DNA of 64,000 nt from positions 2,427,501 through 2,491,500 of the forward strand of contig NC_067478.1 in the NCBI RefSeq assembly GCF_947179515.1. Direction: 5' to 3'. The translations under genes were made by a program, and so were the position numbers. The notes under the pieces were generated by a model. It did no database searches and was not told the DNA's origin. It saw only the letters and a list, made by a program, of their open reading frames with translations. The DNA is from Apodemus sylvaticus. Taxonomy: Eukaryota; Chordata; Mammalia; Rodentia; Muridae. This document shows, in pieces, positions 21,732 to 32,407 of the stretch; position 1 is the stretch's first letter, and the number at the start of each line of letters is the position of its first letter.

Positions 21732-21765
21732 AAAAAAAAAAAAAAAGAAAAAAAAAAAAAAAAAA
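21732..21765 (-). repeat. 34-nt poly(T) tract in the Ss18l2 5' leader/promoter
   Basis: On the plus strand A15-G-A18; on the Ss18l2 sense strand T18-C-T15. It lies 7-40 nt upstream of the start codon inside otherwise GC-rich sequence. Confidence 0.95.
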
Positions 21766-21769
21766 GCTC

Positions 21770-21960
21770 GGAATCCCGAGCAGGGAGTCCCTCGAGTCGC
21801 GCGCTGCTGACGTAAGCCTGCGCCTCCCCGGCGTGGAGGCGGGGTGTTAAAGACTCGACGCTAATTGGTGCTACGTGGGGAAAGGCGGGGCGTCGCCTTT
21901 GATTGGACGCGCGAGCTCGCTCTTGTTCTTGCGTAGTCTGTGACGCTACTTTAGGGCCAG
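21770..21960 (-). promoter_or_regulatory. Ss18l2: Ss18l2 promoter region
   Basis: CpG-rich segment with a CRE-like TGACGTAA at 21808-21815 and two CCAAT boxes on the gene strand at 21864-21868 and 21902-21906. The order fits a TATA-less promoter firing leftward into exon 1. Confidence 0.65.
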
Positions 21961-22179
21961 GACTTTGCTGATGATTGATGGCCAAGGGCTGGCTGGTTTC
22001 TCGGCGTGGCTCCCCTGTCCTTAACCCTTCTAGTTCTGGAACAGTGGGAACTGAGAAGCTCTTTCCAGTCAGATCAAACTGGAAAGCACGGATACTAGCT
22101 TTCCTCTTATCCTGGAAGATACATGAATGTGCCTAGAGTATTTCTGGGCAGTAAAAATGAAAAACAGCGTGTGAGGCAG

Positions 22180-22335
22180 GGGCCAGTGGTTAAGATCATC
22201 CTTGCCTGCTCTTCCAGAGGACCAGAATTTGATTCCCAATTCTAGTGGCTCACAACCATCTGTAGCTTAAGCTCCAGCAGATCTACTTAAGCTCCAGCGG
22301 ATCTACTGCCCTCTTCTGGCCCGCACAGGTACCCA
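22180..22335 (+). repeat. B2 SINE with a 20-bp internal tandem duplication
   Basis: Forward B2 in which TAAGCTCCAGCAGATCTACT is repeated once with a single change (about 22267-22306). Confidence 0.75.
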
Positions 22336-22504
22336 AATAAATGTGGCAAACACACCTGTAACACATGAGTAAAGGTTTATTATGAAATCGTATTGCTTGT
22401 TGCTACCCTAAAAAGGACTAGCATTTTCTTCATTTTACAGAACGGAAAATGGATGCATTTCCTCGAGTCTTATTGGTCAACGAACTTCATTCTTTTTGTT
22501 TGTT

Positions 22505-22645
22505 TGTTTTTGTTTTTCGAGACAGGGTGTCTCTGTATAGCCCTGGCTGTCCTGGAACTCACTTTGTAGACCAGGCTGGCCTCGAGCTCAGAAATTCGCC
22601 TGCTGCTGCCTCCCGAGTCATGGGATTAGAGGCATGTGCCACCAC
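22505..22645 (-). repeat. B1 SINE
   Basis: Reverse B1 (GACAGGGTGTCTCTGTATAG) after a (TTTG)n tract. Confidence 0.88.
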
Positions 22646-22649
22646 TGCC

Positions 22650-23670
22650 TATCCCTAGAGGGAAGATCTTGAGAGCTACCCTAGAGCTTCGTTTCTTTGC
22701 CCTAGAACGGGTTTGCCCACCCTCATTTAGGCGTATAAAGCAGCAGCTTCCACCTCATTCCGGGCATGAGGATCCAATGAGAGAAGTTGGGGTGAGCTGT
22801 CTGTGTGGGGTTGGACTCATAGATTCTTGCTTCTCAAGTTCCAACATCAGTTCCTCCCAGAGATTCTACAGAAGACAGGATGGGCAGAGTGGGGTCATCA
22901 AGAGCACACACCTTGCTTAGTACCACTCTAGCCTCAGTAATTCCTATTTGGAGGTAGAGGACTGATTTCAGCAGGAGGTATATTCGAGGAGGGGCAGATA
23001 TAGGGGGCAGGGAAGAAGTCTCAGCATGAAGGTGTGGATATCAGGGACACCTGCTGGATGCAGGAAGGATCCAGCTGAGGCTGGCATTATGTGTGGTGCA
23101 GATCCACATGACAGCAGCATTTACAGCCCAGGAGGACACTGGTGGTGGATCAAAGGATGGTGCACAAGGGTGTCACTATGTCAGAAACAGTGTGGTAAAT
23201 GTGATCCCCTCTGGACTCCCAACCCACGGGAAATGACATGAAAATTTTAAAAGAATTAATGAATAGAACAAAGCATGGTGGGCAGTGCGGGAGGGAGGAG
23301 GCATGAGCTGGAGGGGAGGACAGAGATCAAATGTCTAAACTTATAAATAACTGGACATGGAAGTTGTCTGTGGAGCTGTAGAGATTGTGGGGATGGGGAG
23401 CTGAAAAGGCTTGCTTGGAATGTCACCTCTGGAGAAGACAGTGGTCACAAGTGGTCAGTGCTTGGAGATGTGGACTGGGATTTTAGGCACTACACTTTAC
23501 CCGTTTCCTATTTCAGTCTATGGTAGAGCCTAAGACTCACCAGATGTGCCAGACAGAAGGTGAAGGAACATTCTACTCAAATCACTCACGCCTCAGATAT
23601 TAATATCCCATGGCTTCATCACATTAAAAAAATATCTTGTTCATTTATTTTGGTTTTAAGACAGTGTCTG
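22650..23670. other. Spacer, nothing recognised
   Basis: No gene or clear repeat seen. The longest frames (about 70-95 codons) lack family resemblance or splice context. Confidence 0.4.
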
Positions 23671-23674
23671 GAGT

Positions 23675-23836
23675 CCTGTGGTGGTGGCACACGCCTATAA
23701 TCCCAGCACTCTGGAAGGCAGAGGCAGGTGGATTTCTGAGTTCGAGGCCAGCCTGGTCTACAGAGTGAGTTCCAGGACAGCCAGGGCTATACAGAGAAAC
23801 CCTGTCTCGGAAAAAACAAATCCAAAAAAAAAAAAC
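23675..23836 (+). repeat. B1 SINE
   Basis: Forward B1 (GTGGTGGTGGCACACGCCTA) with an A-rich tail. Confidence 0.9.
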
Positions 23837-23849
23837 CACTGTCTGGGAC

Positions 23850-24022
23850 TAGAGAGATGGCTTAGCGTTAAGAGCACTGACTGCTCTACCAGAGGTCCTA
23901 AATTCAAATCCCAGAAAATACATGGTGGTGCACAACCATCTGTAATGAGATCTGATGCCCTCTTCTGGTGTGTCTGAAGACAGCTACTATATAATAAATA
24001 AATAAATCTTTTTTTTTTTTTA
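23850..24022 (+). repeat. B2 SINE
   Basis: Forward B2: GGACTAGAGAGATGGCTTAG through GCTACTATATAATAAATAAA. It follows directly on the B1. Confidence 0.9.
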
Positions 24023-24231
24023 AGACAGTGTCTCACAAAGGATGACCTTGGGCTTCTGATTCTCCCTCTGTATCTTTTGAGTGCTGGGACTCCAGATGTG
24101 GTTATGGTGCTGAGGACAGATGTCAAGGCTTCACTCACGCATGCTTTACGAACAGTCCCATGCATGCATGCTCCGCAAACATTCCCTCATGGGCACCACA
24201 TCCCAGCCTGGAGTTCTTTATTTTTGCTTTT

Positions 24232-24457
24232 TAAAACATTTTGTTTAGATTTATTTCTGTGGATGAATGTTTTGCCTGCATATGTGTATGTGCACCACAT
24301 GCCTGTCTGGTGCCTGTGGATATCAGGAGAGGGTGTTAAGTTATCTAAAGTTACAGATGTTTGTGAGCCACTGTGTGCACATAGAGAGTCAAGCCCAGGG
24401 CCTCTGCAAGAGGAACAAGGTGATCTGAAGTCCTGAGCCAACTCTCTAATCCCCCTG
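24232..24457 (-). repeat. B2/B3-type SINE, diverged
   Basis: Reverse copy (GATGAATGTTTTGCCTGCAT) ending GAGCCAACTCTCTAATCCCC. Confidence 0.7.
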
Positions 24458-24602
24458 ATTTTTTTGAAATAGGGTCTCTGTAGTCAAACTTGCCTAGGAT
24501 TCACTATTTCACTGAGGCTAGCCTCAGATCCACGGCAGGCTCCTCTGCCTGCCTCCTGAATCTGGTGAGTACTGATAAGACAGGAGTAAGACACCACACT
24601 CT

Positions 24603-24875
24603 TGTCTTAGGGTCTTACTGCTGTGAACAGACACTATGACTAAGACAGCTCTTATAAGGACAACATTTAATGGGGGCTGGCTTACAGGTTCAGAGGTTCA
24701 GTCCATAATCATCAAGGCGGGAACATGGCAGCATCCAGGTGCTGAGAGTTCTACATCTTCATTTGAAGGCTGCTAGGATAAGGGTCTTAAAAGCCCACAC
24801 CCACAGTGACACAACTACTCCAACAGAGCCACACCTTCTAATAGTGCCACTCCTTGGAACAAGCATATATACACC
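24603..24875 (-). mobile_element. Rodent hAT-Charlie-type repeat, diverged
   Basis: Begins AGGGTCTTACTGCTGTGAAC and contains CAGAGGTTCAGTCCATAATC, CAACAGAGCCACACCTTCTA and AATAGTGCCACTCC. The same kind of end recurs near 52400 and 62870. I suspect an RCHARR1-like family, but the name is uncertain. Confidence 0.5.
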
Positions 24876-24904
24876 ATCACAACTGCTAAATCCGGAGTTT
24901 TCGT

Positions 24905-25083
24905 TTTGTTTTTTTTTTTCAACTTTTTGTTTTGTTTTGTTTTTTGTTTTTCCAAGACAGGGTTTCTCTGTGTAGCCCAGGCTGTCCTGGAACTCACTCT
25001 GTAGATCAGGCTGGCCTCGAACTCAGAAATCTGTCTGCCTCTGCCTCCCAAGTGCTGGGATTAAAGGCGTGCACCACCAACAA
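24905..25083 (-). repeat. B1 SINE
   Basis: Reverse B1 (CAAGACAGGGTTTCTCTGTG) with a long T/TTTTG tract as its tail. Confidence 0.92.
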
Positions 25084-25614
25084 CTGGCTAAATCCCGGAG
25101 TTTTCAAGGTCTAGTTCCAAATATTCTCTCTCTAGACAGGGCACACAGTGGATAGTGTATTGGGCTCCTTCATGTTTTTCTCCTTGTGAATGTTATGAAC
25201 TAACCTTGTTGAGGCTTGTTAAAGACCAGCCCTGACTTGGCATGGGAGGTAACCATGGCATGACTTGAATACCAGAACACAATAACGCCCAAAGGCCATC
25301 TTAGACTGTTACAAGTCTTCCTGTGTTTGTTTTGTAATTTGTCTGTAGTTACATAAGCCCTGTTTCCATTTCCACCCACAAGAGAAATGCCTTTAGAGAA
25401 ATGTTTAGAAGTCTCTCATGTAACCCATCTACCCAGCTGCTAGGTTGGCACCCACTGTAGGCTTCTCCAGAGACACGGAAAGGATAGGCTATCTCTGTCT
25501 ATATGATGAAGGAAGGCTTATTAGGAGAATGTGCTCCTGTGGTAACAAAGGCTGGGAACCAGGGGTACCAGTTCTGAGGTTTACTGACTTACACTTAGCC
25601 TCAGAAACAGGAAA

Positions 25615-25700
25615 GCTGGGACTGGGGATGAAGCCCAGTGGGTAATGCTCTTGTCTGGAAGGCAGGAAGCCCTGCGGTTGAGCTCCAGAGCCACACAAGC
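25615..25700 (+). repeat. ID-like SINE
   Basis: GGGACTGGGGATGAAGCCCA followed by GTGGGTAATGCTC. Diverged head of an ID/B4 element. Confidence 0.5.
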
Positions 25701-26759
25701 TGGCTGTGGAATCACACATCACTAATCCCAGCGCCCAGGAAATGGAGGTAGTAGGATCACCTTCAGAGTCACAGTCGGCTACACAGTGAATTCAAGGTCA
25801 GCTTGGGATACGCAAGACCCTGTCTCAAGGAATAAAAATGAAGTGTCGGCAAAGCTGATGGTGCAACGTTAGTGAGAAGCCGAGGTCCTGAGAACCAGAG
25901 ACCGGGACTCACTGATGGGAGTTCCAAGGAGAGCCTGGAGTTCTGAGAGGATGGCAGGGCTGATCTGGGGTTCTGTAGCTCAGGTATTCTATCAAAAGAG
26001 ATACATCCTCAGCCCCACAATGTACGATGCACAAGCGAATGTCTCTGAAACACACCAAGTCTCCTTTGCCCAACCGCCCTGAAAGTTGGGGAAGCGTTCC
26101 CTGAGCCCCTACTCCAAGACAACTAACTGTTCCTGTAAATTCTCTCTGGAACCCATGCTTCTGCGAAGCATGTCTCATGTTTAGACACCGGCGCTCCTGC
26201 CTGGTTCCTTACCCTCTTGTCTTGATTCGGTTTCTGTGTTCACACTTGCTGTGTACAGAGTGAAGTGGCACACAGCGGAGCTCAGCATTTGTCAAAACAG
26301 TTTAAGGGCCTAACTTTGCTACCCAATCTCCCTCCAGCCTCACCGCAAGGGTGTGTTGCTCGGGGATCGGACTTTGGCACCTCCTCCAGGCTGGCAGAAG
26401 GCTGTGCTCTTCGGATCCTCTATCTCGAGCCTCCTGCCCAGCTGCGTATCCTGCAAGAACCCTCGCCCAGGGAGTGTCACTCCAGTCTCACGGGGCCTAG
26501 ACGCCTCCGGAGAACAGTCCTGTCCGCTCCGGGCCAGGCATCGAGGGGACATCGGAGCCTCTTCATACCGCTCGAGGTGACTCACACGTGGGACTCCAGC
26601 CCTGCGGAGGAGACGCTGGCGGAGGGGAGCAAACAGGGGCCAGCCCCGGGTAGATTCACGCAATTCCCGGGTCTAAACAACTGAACAGCAGAGACGCCCC
26701 ACGATTGGTCTGTTTGGGTGTGAGCGTCGCTAGGCAGCAGCGAATGGGAGCTCACGGTG

Positions 26760-26771
26760 TGCGCATGCGCA
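26760..26771 (+). promoter_or_regulatory. NRF1 binding site
   Basis: TGCGCATGCGCA is a perfect palindromic match to the NRF1 consensus. It lies about 100 bp upstream of the first donor. Confidence 0.7.
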
Positions 26772-26784
26772 CCACATTCTACCT

Positions 26785-26873
26785 CCTGCAGCCCGGCCGC
26801 GGGTAGCCTGCACCCCGCCGGCCGCCGGGGTGGGCTGCGGTGGCCGAGGCAGAGGTCGTCCGCGGGGGGCGAG
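26785..26873 (+). other. Sec22c: Sec22c exon 1 (non-coding, predicted)
   Basis: CpG-rich sequence ending GGCGAG|GTGAGG, a strong donor at 26874. The next acceptor in this transcript is at 32197-32198. The 5' end is a guess placed just downstream of the NRF1 site. Other first exons are possible. Confidence 0.5.
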
Positions 26874-27684
26874 GTGAGGTTAGCGGGTCAGGAGGGCGTG
26901 GAGAGGTGGGGTCGGGGTCCAGGCCGCTGGGCTGCAGCCCGGGCTGGTGGGACTGCGCCGAGGCCCGGCCCCCTGCATGGTGCGTACCTGCTGTGATGCT
27001 GTGCCCGCTGCCCGGGGCGGAGCCGAGGCGTGTCTCGGGAGGGCGGGGCAGTGGTTCCCGTTTTTCTGGGACTGAGCTCTAGTTCTGGCATTTGCTCTAT
27101 TTGAGAGCAAACTTTCCTTAGCTGCTGGTGTTGCAGGACTTGGCTTCTTCAAGGCCTGGTCACCCCAACTTTCTTGGACTTGATAACCCGGGACAAAGAA
27201 CCTGCGGAGCAGGGCGGGGGTCAAGCCTGCAAAAAGCCAAATCCGGGGAAGGAACTGTGTTGCCTCTGATGAAAGGAATTGGTACAGTTTGCGGTTTTGT
27301 GAAGCAGGGCCCCATGTAACTCGACTTTGGCCTTGAACTTGGGATCCTCCTGTCTCCACACCACAACCCCCGGCCCCCATGTTCTGGGATCACGGGTGTA
27401 TGGCCTCCATGCCCAGCTCAGTAGTGGTGTAGCTGGTTGACGAGATCAGAGAAACTAAAGCAACCCTCAGCGCAGAGCCAAAGTGTCTGTAGAAGTCCAC
27501 ACAGAGCATTTATTCAGGTAAAGAACCTGTCAGGGAAATGCAAACGGGGACAGCTTTGAGTGGCCGATTCAGTGGCTCTGCAGCTTTCTCGGGAAGACCG
27601 TTGTAGACAGATCCCTAGAGATACCGCTTAAATGTTGTATGGACAACAGAGAGGACATCTTGAGGTCTCATAAAGAATTTCAGA

Positions 27685-27750
27685 TCAAGCCGGGAGTGAA
27701 GGTGCCTGTCGTTAATCCCAGCACTCAGGTGGCAGAGTTAGGGTCAGTGC
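27685..27750 (+). repeat. B1 SINE fragment
   Basis: GCCGGGAGTGAAGGTGCCTG followed by AATCCCAGCACTCAGG; only the left half is present. Confidence 0.6.
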
Positions 27751-27814
27751 TTGGCCAGACAAGACAGCTGACTTTAGAGTATAATACACTAGGTATGGAC
27801 AGGTGGTTTTATTT

Positions 27815-28100
27815 TATTTTAGAGACAGGGTTTCACTACGTAGCCCTGGCTGGTCTGAAACTTACTGTGTAGACGATGCTGGCCTGGAGAGCTGCCTGCC
27901 TCTTTCAAGTACTGGGGTTAAAGGTGTGTGTCACTGACCTTTAACTCCAGCAGTTCACCCACCCCTTAGTTCTTTTTTAGACAGGCTATCCTGTAGCCTA
28001 AACTGGCCTTTAACATGCCACTGAGCTGGGGGTGACTTTGAACTCCTGACCTTCCTACCTCCACTCCCCAAGTGCTTATGAGCATAAGCCACCACACTCT
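27815..28100 (-). repeat. Two old reverse B1-type SINEs
   Basis: GAGACAGGGTTTCACTACGT starts the first (27815-27935). The second (27970-28100) has the proto-B1-like GACAGGCTATCCTGTAGCC. Confidence 0.7.
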
Positions 28101-28107
28101 GCTTTAA

Positions 28108-28285
28108 AAAAAAAAGATTTATTTTATATATGCTAGTTCACTGTCATTGTCTTCAGACATACCAGAAGAGGGTGCCGGGTCCCATTACAGATGGTTGTGA
28201 GCCACTGTGTGGTTGCTAATCGAACTCAGGACCTCTGGAAGAGCAGTCAGTGCTCTTAACCGCTGAGCCACCTCTCCAGCCCCCA
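28108..28285 (-). repeat. B2 SINE
   Basis: Reverse B2 with intact head GAGCCACCTCTCCAGCCCC. Confidence 0.9.
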
Positions 28286-28348
28286 CAATTTGCTTTTTAA
28301 GGGGCAGTTGTAGGGCCCCTTCCTCTACCAGCAAGTCTCTGATTAGAG

Positions 28349-28379
28349 CATGCTAAAAAAAAAAAAAAAAAAAAAAAAA
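28349..28379 (+). repeat. Poly(A) run
   Basis: About 30 A; no recognisable SINE body precedes it. Confidence 0.7.
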
Positions 28380-28439
28380 GCAGAGTCTCACTATAGCCCA
28401 AGCTCTCAGGTGCTAGGATTACAGGTTTGAGACCCACAC

Positions 28440-29215
28440 TGCCTCTGGTTAGGTGTTAGCAGTACTGCGGTGGAGAGGTGGAGAAGGGGGTCTTCGGAGA
28501 GATGATGGCTGTGAACTTTGAGGTTTGGTATGAAGGTCCACATGCCATAGAAAGGATATGGAAGTCAGAGATGGAAGCCTGCTTCTTCCTCCTGATCCTT
28601 AGCGTTCTCCTCACCTGGGATGGGGTCCAAGGAAGAACGTAGTAGCACTATCTCCTCGTTCCTCTGCATCCTGGGAGATTGGGCTCAACCCATTGCCTGT
28701 AGTGGCTTTGTGTTTGTGGAGATCTGTGCACGTTCCCCTGTGTGCCTCGGATAATGTCTGCATTAATTATAACATCTACATACAGTGCTGTGTGTAAGAT
28801 TGCTGCATATCGCGTTGTTTTGGAAATCGTGACAAGTCTACATATCCACAGATGCAGTTGGGTTTTGTTTTGTTTTGTTTTTTAAGAATATTTTCCATCT
28901 GAGGTTGGTTGCATCTGTAGGTGCAGTACCCAATATAGACCTGAGCTGACTGAGATCAGTCTTTTTGACTAAGGCCAAATGCAGGGGGATGGCCTTGATC
29001 CTCTTCCTGTCCAGGTCAGTTCCCTTCTGTTTTCAGCTCTTAGAGATGCCATAGTTGACCTCAACGCCCTCTGTATCCCATCCATAAGCAACCTGGAGCC
29101 TAGAGGATCCCAACTGGGGCATCGGGTCTCAGATCTTGAATCGGAGAGTGAATCCATCATGGGCTTCCTGTCCTCTTAGCATGCCCTCTCCCTATTGGCC
29201 ACCCCGCTTGCTTGC
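28440..29215. other. Sec22c intron 1, nothing recognised
   Basis: No exon, repeat body or conserved motif that I can support. Confidence 0.4.
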
Positions 29216-29218
29216 CTT

Positions 29219-29362
29219 CTGTAGCTGTCTTCAGACACCCCAGAAGAGGGTATCAGATCTCATTACAGATGGTTGTGAGCCATCATGTGGTTGCTGGGAT
29301 TTGAACTCATGACCTTCGAAAGAGCAGTCAGTGCTCTTCATTGCTGAGCCATCTCTCCAGCT
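29219..29362 (-). repeat. B2 SINE, 3'-truncated
   Basis: Reverse B2 from CTGTCTTCAGACACCCCAGA to the head GAGCCATCTCTCCAGC; the A-tail part is missing. Confidence 0.85.
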
Positions 29363-30190
29363 AGAATCTCTTTGTGATTGGTCTATACCTGATTTCCAGG
29401 GTTTTATCTGCACTTAGTAGGGCCTGGAAAAGCCTACTCTGCACTTCGGAACAGAGCGGCCACATCGCCCCTACTCTCCCCTTTTCTAGTCTGAGTTTTG
29501 GAGTTGGGGTTTCACTCTGTGGTCCCAACCGATTTTGAACTCAGGACTCTCCCCCCTCAGCCTCTGAAGAGCAAGGACAACAGGACTATAGGTACGCCCT
29601 CTTACTAGGGAGTAGTTTGCACTATGGCCCCAAGTTTACAAACATCAGTCCCCACAAAGATCAGCCTCCCTTTCTTATAAACTCTTCTTCCTTCCTTTGG
29701 AACTGTGATTGTTTGCTTGCGTGCGGAAGTCGGCCCTGGGGGCTTTGCACAGTAGGTGGATGTTCTACCTCTGAGCTATAACATCCCACCCCAACATGCA
29801 GGTTACTAAAGAGAAATAGTGTGTAAAAGCTTTGTCTCCATTAAAACTCTTCCTCAGCTGGGTGTAAGTCCCTCAGCGCCTCAAGCGGCTGCGTCTCAAT
29901 CCCTTAGACACGGGTGACATATCCAGAATACCACCTTTATTCAGTCATCAGAGTTAGCTTGAAGGATTTAAAGGTTTCAGTCTTGGCAGCTCTCGTACAG
30001 CGGGTGGGACAGAGCTGGAAGCAGCTGGAACTTTGAATTACCCTATTGAGGACAAGCAGGTTTGGTCAGTAAAAGCCTTGTGGGTAAAGGATTACTGTCA
30101 CCTGCAAACCCATTTCCTCCTTGCAGTCTGTCAGGGTGTGGGTCTGTCTTAACCCTTCTGCTGTAGCTTTGATTCATTGGCTTTCTCATT

Positions 30191-30462
<272 letters not shown>

Positions 30463-30686
30463 TTTTTCTTTCCTAGTACCACATGAGACCATACTGACCA
30501 CATGAGGCCTTGTTAGGAGTTAGTGTTTTGAAACCCAGGGTTGTTCTGTTCTCAAATTGATCTTTTGTTCTTCCTCTGTCTCAGTTAAAAACATTTCAAA
30601 AATGTTTTTTAAAAACCAGTTCTGTTGACCTCTGCGTGCTCAGTGCACTTCTCTTCTTTCCTGGAACCAGTCTCTGCACTGGCCTT

Positions 30687-30858
30687 GCAAGGCTATGAAG
30701 CCCACAGTGCCCTCTGGTGGCCACTGGCTATGCAAGGCTATGAAGCCTACAGTGCCCTCTGGTGGCCACTGGCTATGCAAGGCTATGAAGCCTACAGTGC
30801 CCTCTGGTGGCCACTGGCTATGCAAGGCTATGAAGCCTACAGTGCCCTCTGGTGGCTG
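30687..30858 (-). repeat. 45-bp minisatellite, 3.8 copies, one CTCF motif per unit
   Basis: Units start GCAAGGCTATGAAGCC at 30687, 30732, 30777 and 30822 and differ by a single base in the first three. The minus strand of the first three reads TGGCCACCAGAGGGCACTG (30705-30723, 30750-30768, 30795-30813), which satisfies every position of the CTCF consensus YGRCCASYAGRKGGCRSYV. The fourth (30840-30858) differs at the second position. It lies in Sec22c intron 1. Confidence 0.92.
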
Positions 30859-31025
30859 GCCTGGCCCTGCAGGAGCAGCAGTGACTTTGAAACTTGGCTT
30901 TTGTTCTTAATGTAGTAGATGTGCTAGACCCCGGGGCATGAGAAGTAGCTGTCTGACAGAGGGCAGGAGTCAGACCAGTCTGGCAAGCCTGGAAGGTTTT
31001 GGGATGAAGGGGTTGAGATCTCAAT

Positions 31026-31275
31026 TGCTGTGTGTGTGTATGGGTGTGCGTGAGTATATGTAGGTGTGTGTAGGTGTATGTGTAGGTATGTGTGTGTATA
31101 GGTGTGTGTGTGTGTGCAGGTGTGTGTAGGTATGTGTGTGTGAGTATATGTAGGTGTGTGTAGGTCTATGGTAGGTGTGTATGTGCATAGGTATGTGTGT
31201 ATAGGTGTGTGTGTGTGCAGGTGTGTGTAGGTATGTGTGTAGGTGTATGTTTGTGTAGATGTATGTGTTTACCTG
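31026..31275 (+). repeat. TG-rich compound microsatellite
   Basis: Interleaved TGTG, TAGG and TATG blocks over about 250 bp, with an internally duplicated segment (GTGTGTAGGTATGTGTGTG recurs). Confidence 0.9.
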
Positions 31276-31967
31276 CCCGAGAAAGGCATGGGTGACTAGA
31301 AGACAGGAGTGGTTTTGGAGTAAGGCTGTCTTCCTGGCCTGTGCCGCTGGTGTATCCCATTGAACAGAGGGCCCAACAGACAGGGTCGCAAAGAGGGCTG
31401 CGCTGCACGGAAAGCCCAGTCAGAGCTGCTTTGGCCACCAGGCCACCCTCGGAGGCCAGCCCTTGCTGGGCTGACTCATACACAGATGCACAGGCCCTGT
31501 CCTATCCAGATGTGCAGTGGAGTCAGCGGGGAGCCCAACCCCCGCGGGCTCTGTGGCCGTGCTAACTGGGTTTCCGTCCATCATGATAGGTACACGGCCC
31601 AGATCTATTTCCTGTTGTTTCTTGATGTGTTCACACAGCATGGCCAAATGTTTAATATCTTACCATGGTGTGATGTGCTAACTGACTCCCTTCAGCCATC
31701 TGCAAGGGCTCAGTCATCATCTTGGAGACTGACTGGCTTTGTATCAGGCAGCAGACATTCCGGAGGATGTGCTCTTTCAGCTCCGCAGCTGCCTTCCGCC
31801 TCTCCCTGCCCCCACCACGACAGTGCCCAGACTCAGGCACACCCCTCCATTTTCTAGAGTGGCTATTGAACTGCTTAGCATCGTCTTCCCTGGGTAACCT
31901 GACACACACACACTGCTGTTGGGTCAGGCACTTCCTGCCCCTTTAGGGCCCTCAACTCTATAACCTG

Positions 31968-32008
31968 CTGCTGCTGCTGCTGCTCCTGCTCCTGCTCCTG
32001 CTCCTGAG
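31968..32008 (+). repeat. (CTG)n(CTCCTG)n repeat
   Basis: Five CTG followed by four CTCCTG units, about 190 bp upstream of Sec22c exon 2. Confidence 0.85.
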
Positions 32009-32198
32009 TCCTGCTGGCCCCGCCTCTTTCTCCATCCCTTTGTCCCTTGTCGCAGTTCACTTAGTTCTGGGAAGGAAAGCCTTCAGTAAAGAGGAGAAAA
32101 AAAGGTCACAAATGAGGGAGGGAAAGCGTTGGAAGTGGCACAGGAGAGACTGTTTGCGTTTCCCGGCCTCACTGACACAGCATCTTTCCTTTCCTCAG

Positions 32199-32225
32199 GT
32201 GTCCTCATGACTTCTCTCTCGGACC
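32199..32225 (+). other. Sec22c: Sec22c exon 2, 5' UTR part
   Basis: The acceptor TTTCCTCAG ends at 32198. Twenty-seven untranslated bases precede the ATG. An ATG at 32208 is in a different frame and gives only a very short peptide. Confidence 0.75.
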
Positions 32226-32407
32226 ATGTCCATGATCCTTTACGCCAGCGTTGTTCGGGTGAGGGACGGCCTGCCCCTCTCAGCCTCCACTGACTTTTAC
32301 CATGCCCAGGAGTTTCTGGAATGCCGGAGGCAGCTCAAGACCTTAGCCCAGAGGCTGGCTCAGCATCCAGGCCGAGGCTGTGCAGAAAGTTGTGACTTCC
32401 GTATCTA
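32226..32407 (+). CDS. Sec22c: Sec22c exon 2 coding part (longin domain start)
   Basis: Encodes residues 1-60, beginning MSMILYASVVRVRDGLPLSA, plus two bases of Tyr61. This is the first strand and helix of the longin fold, and its opening equals SEC22C rather than SEC22A/B. The start is the first in-frame ATG after the acceptor. The donor context is TA|GTAAGTAAGC, which contains a second GTAAGC four bases on; use of that one would put TAG-TAA in frame. Confidence 0.93.

Larger units (their letters stand above)
19080..21830 (-). other. Ss18l2: Ss18l2 gene (complete)
   Basis: Three minus-strand coding exons (21656-21724, 21408-21484, 19253-19340; 69+77+88 nt) join in frame to a 77-aa protein plus stop, the usual SS18L2 length. 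SS18L2 is a small nuclear-protein relative of the SS18/SYT N-terminal (SNH) region that in SS18 contacts BRG1/BAF chromatin remodellers; its own role is poorly defined. Introns are 171 bp and about 2.07 kb. A minus-strand AATAAA 152 nt after the stop suggests a short 3' UTR. Gene ends are inferred. Confidence 0.92.
26330..27060 (+). promoter_or_regulatory. Sec22c: Sec22c CpG-rich promoter region
   Basis: GC- and CpG-rich block around the first exon. It contains a CCAAT box on the minus strand (26704-26708) and a palindromic NRF1 site (26760-26771). No TATA box is seen. ORFs of 80-166 codons on both strands here are chance GC-rich frames. Confidence 0.75.

Noticed and set aside
21404..21985. 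193-codon minus frame across Ss18l2 exons 1 and 2
   Set aside because: It reads through the 171-bp intron and the T-rich tract. The spliced reading reproduces the known 77-aa protein, so the read-through is chance.
30625..30915. Repetitive frames with units such as AMQGYEAYSALWWPL
   Set aside because: Translation of the 45-bp minisatellite. The period is a multiple of three, so all frames stay open by chance.
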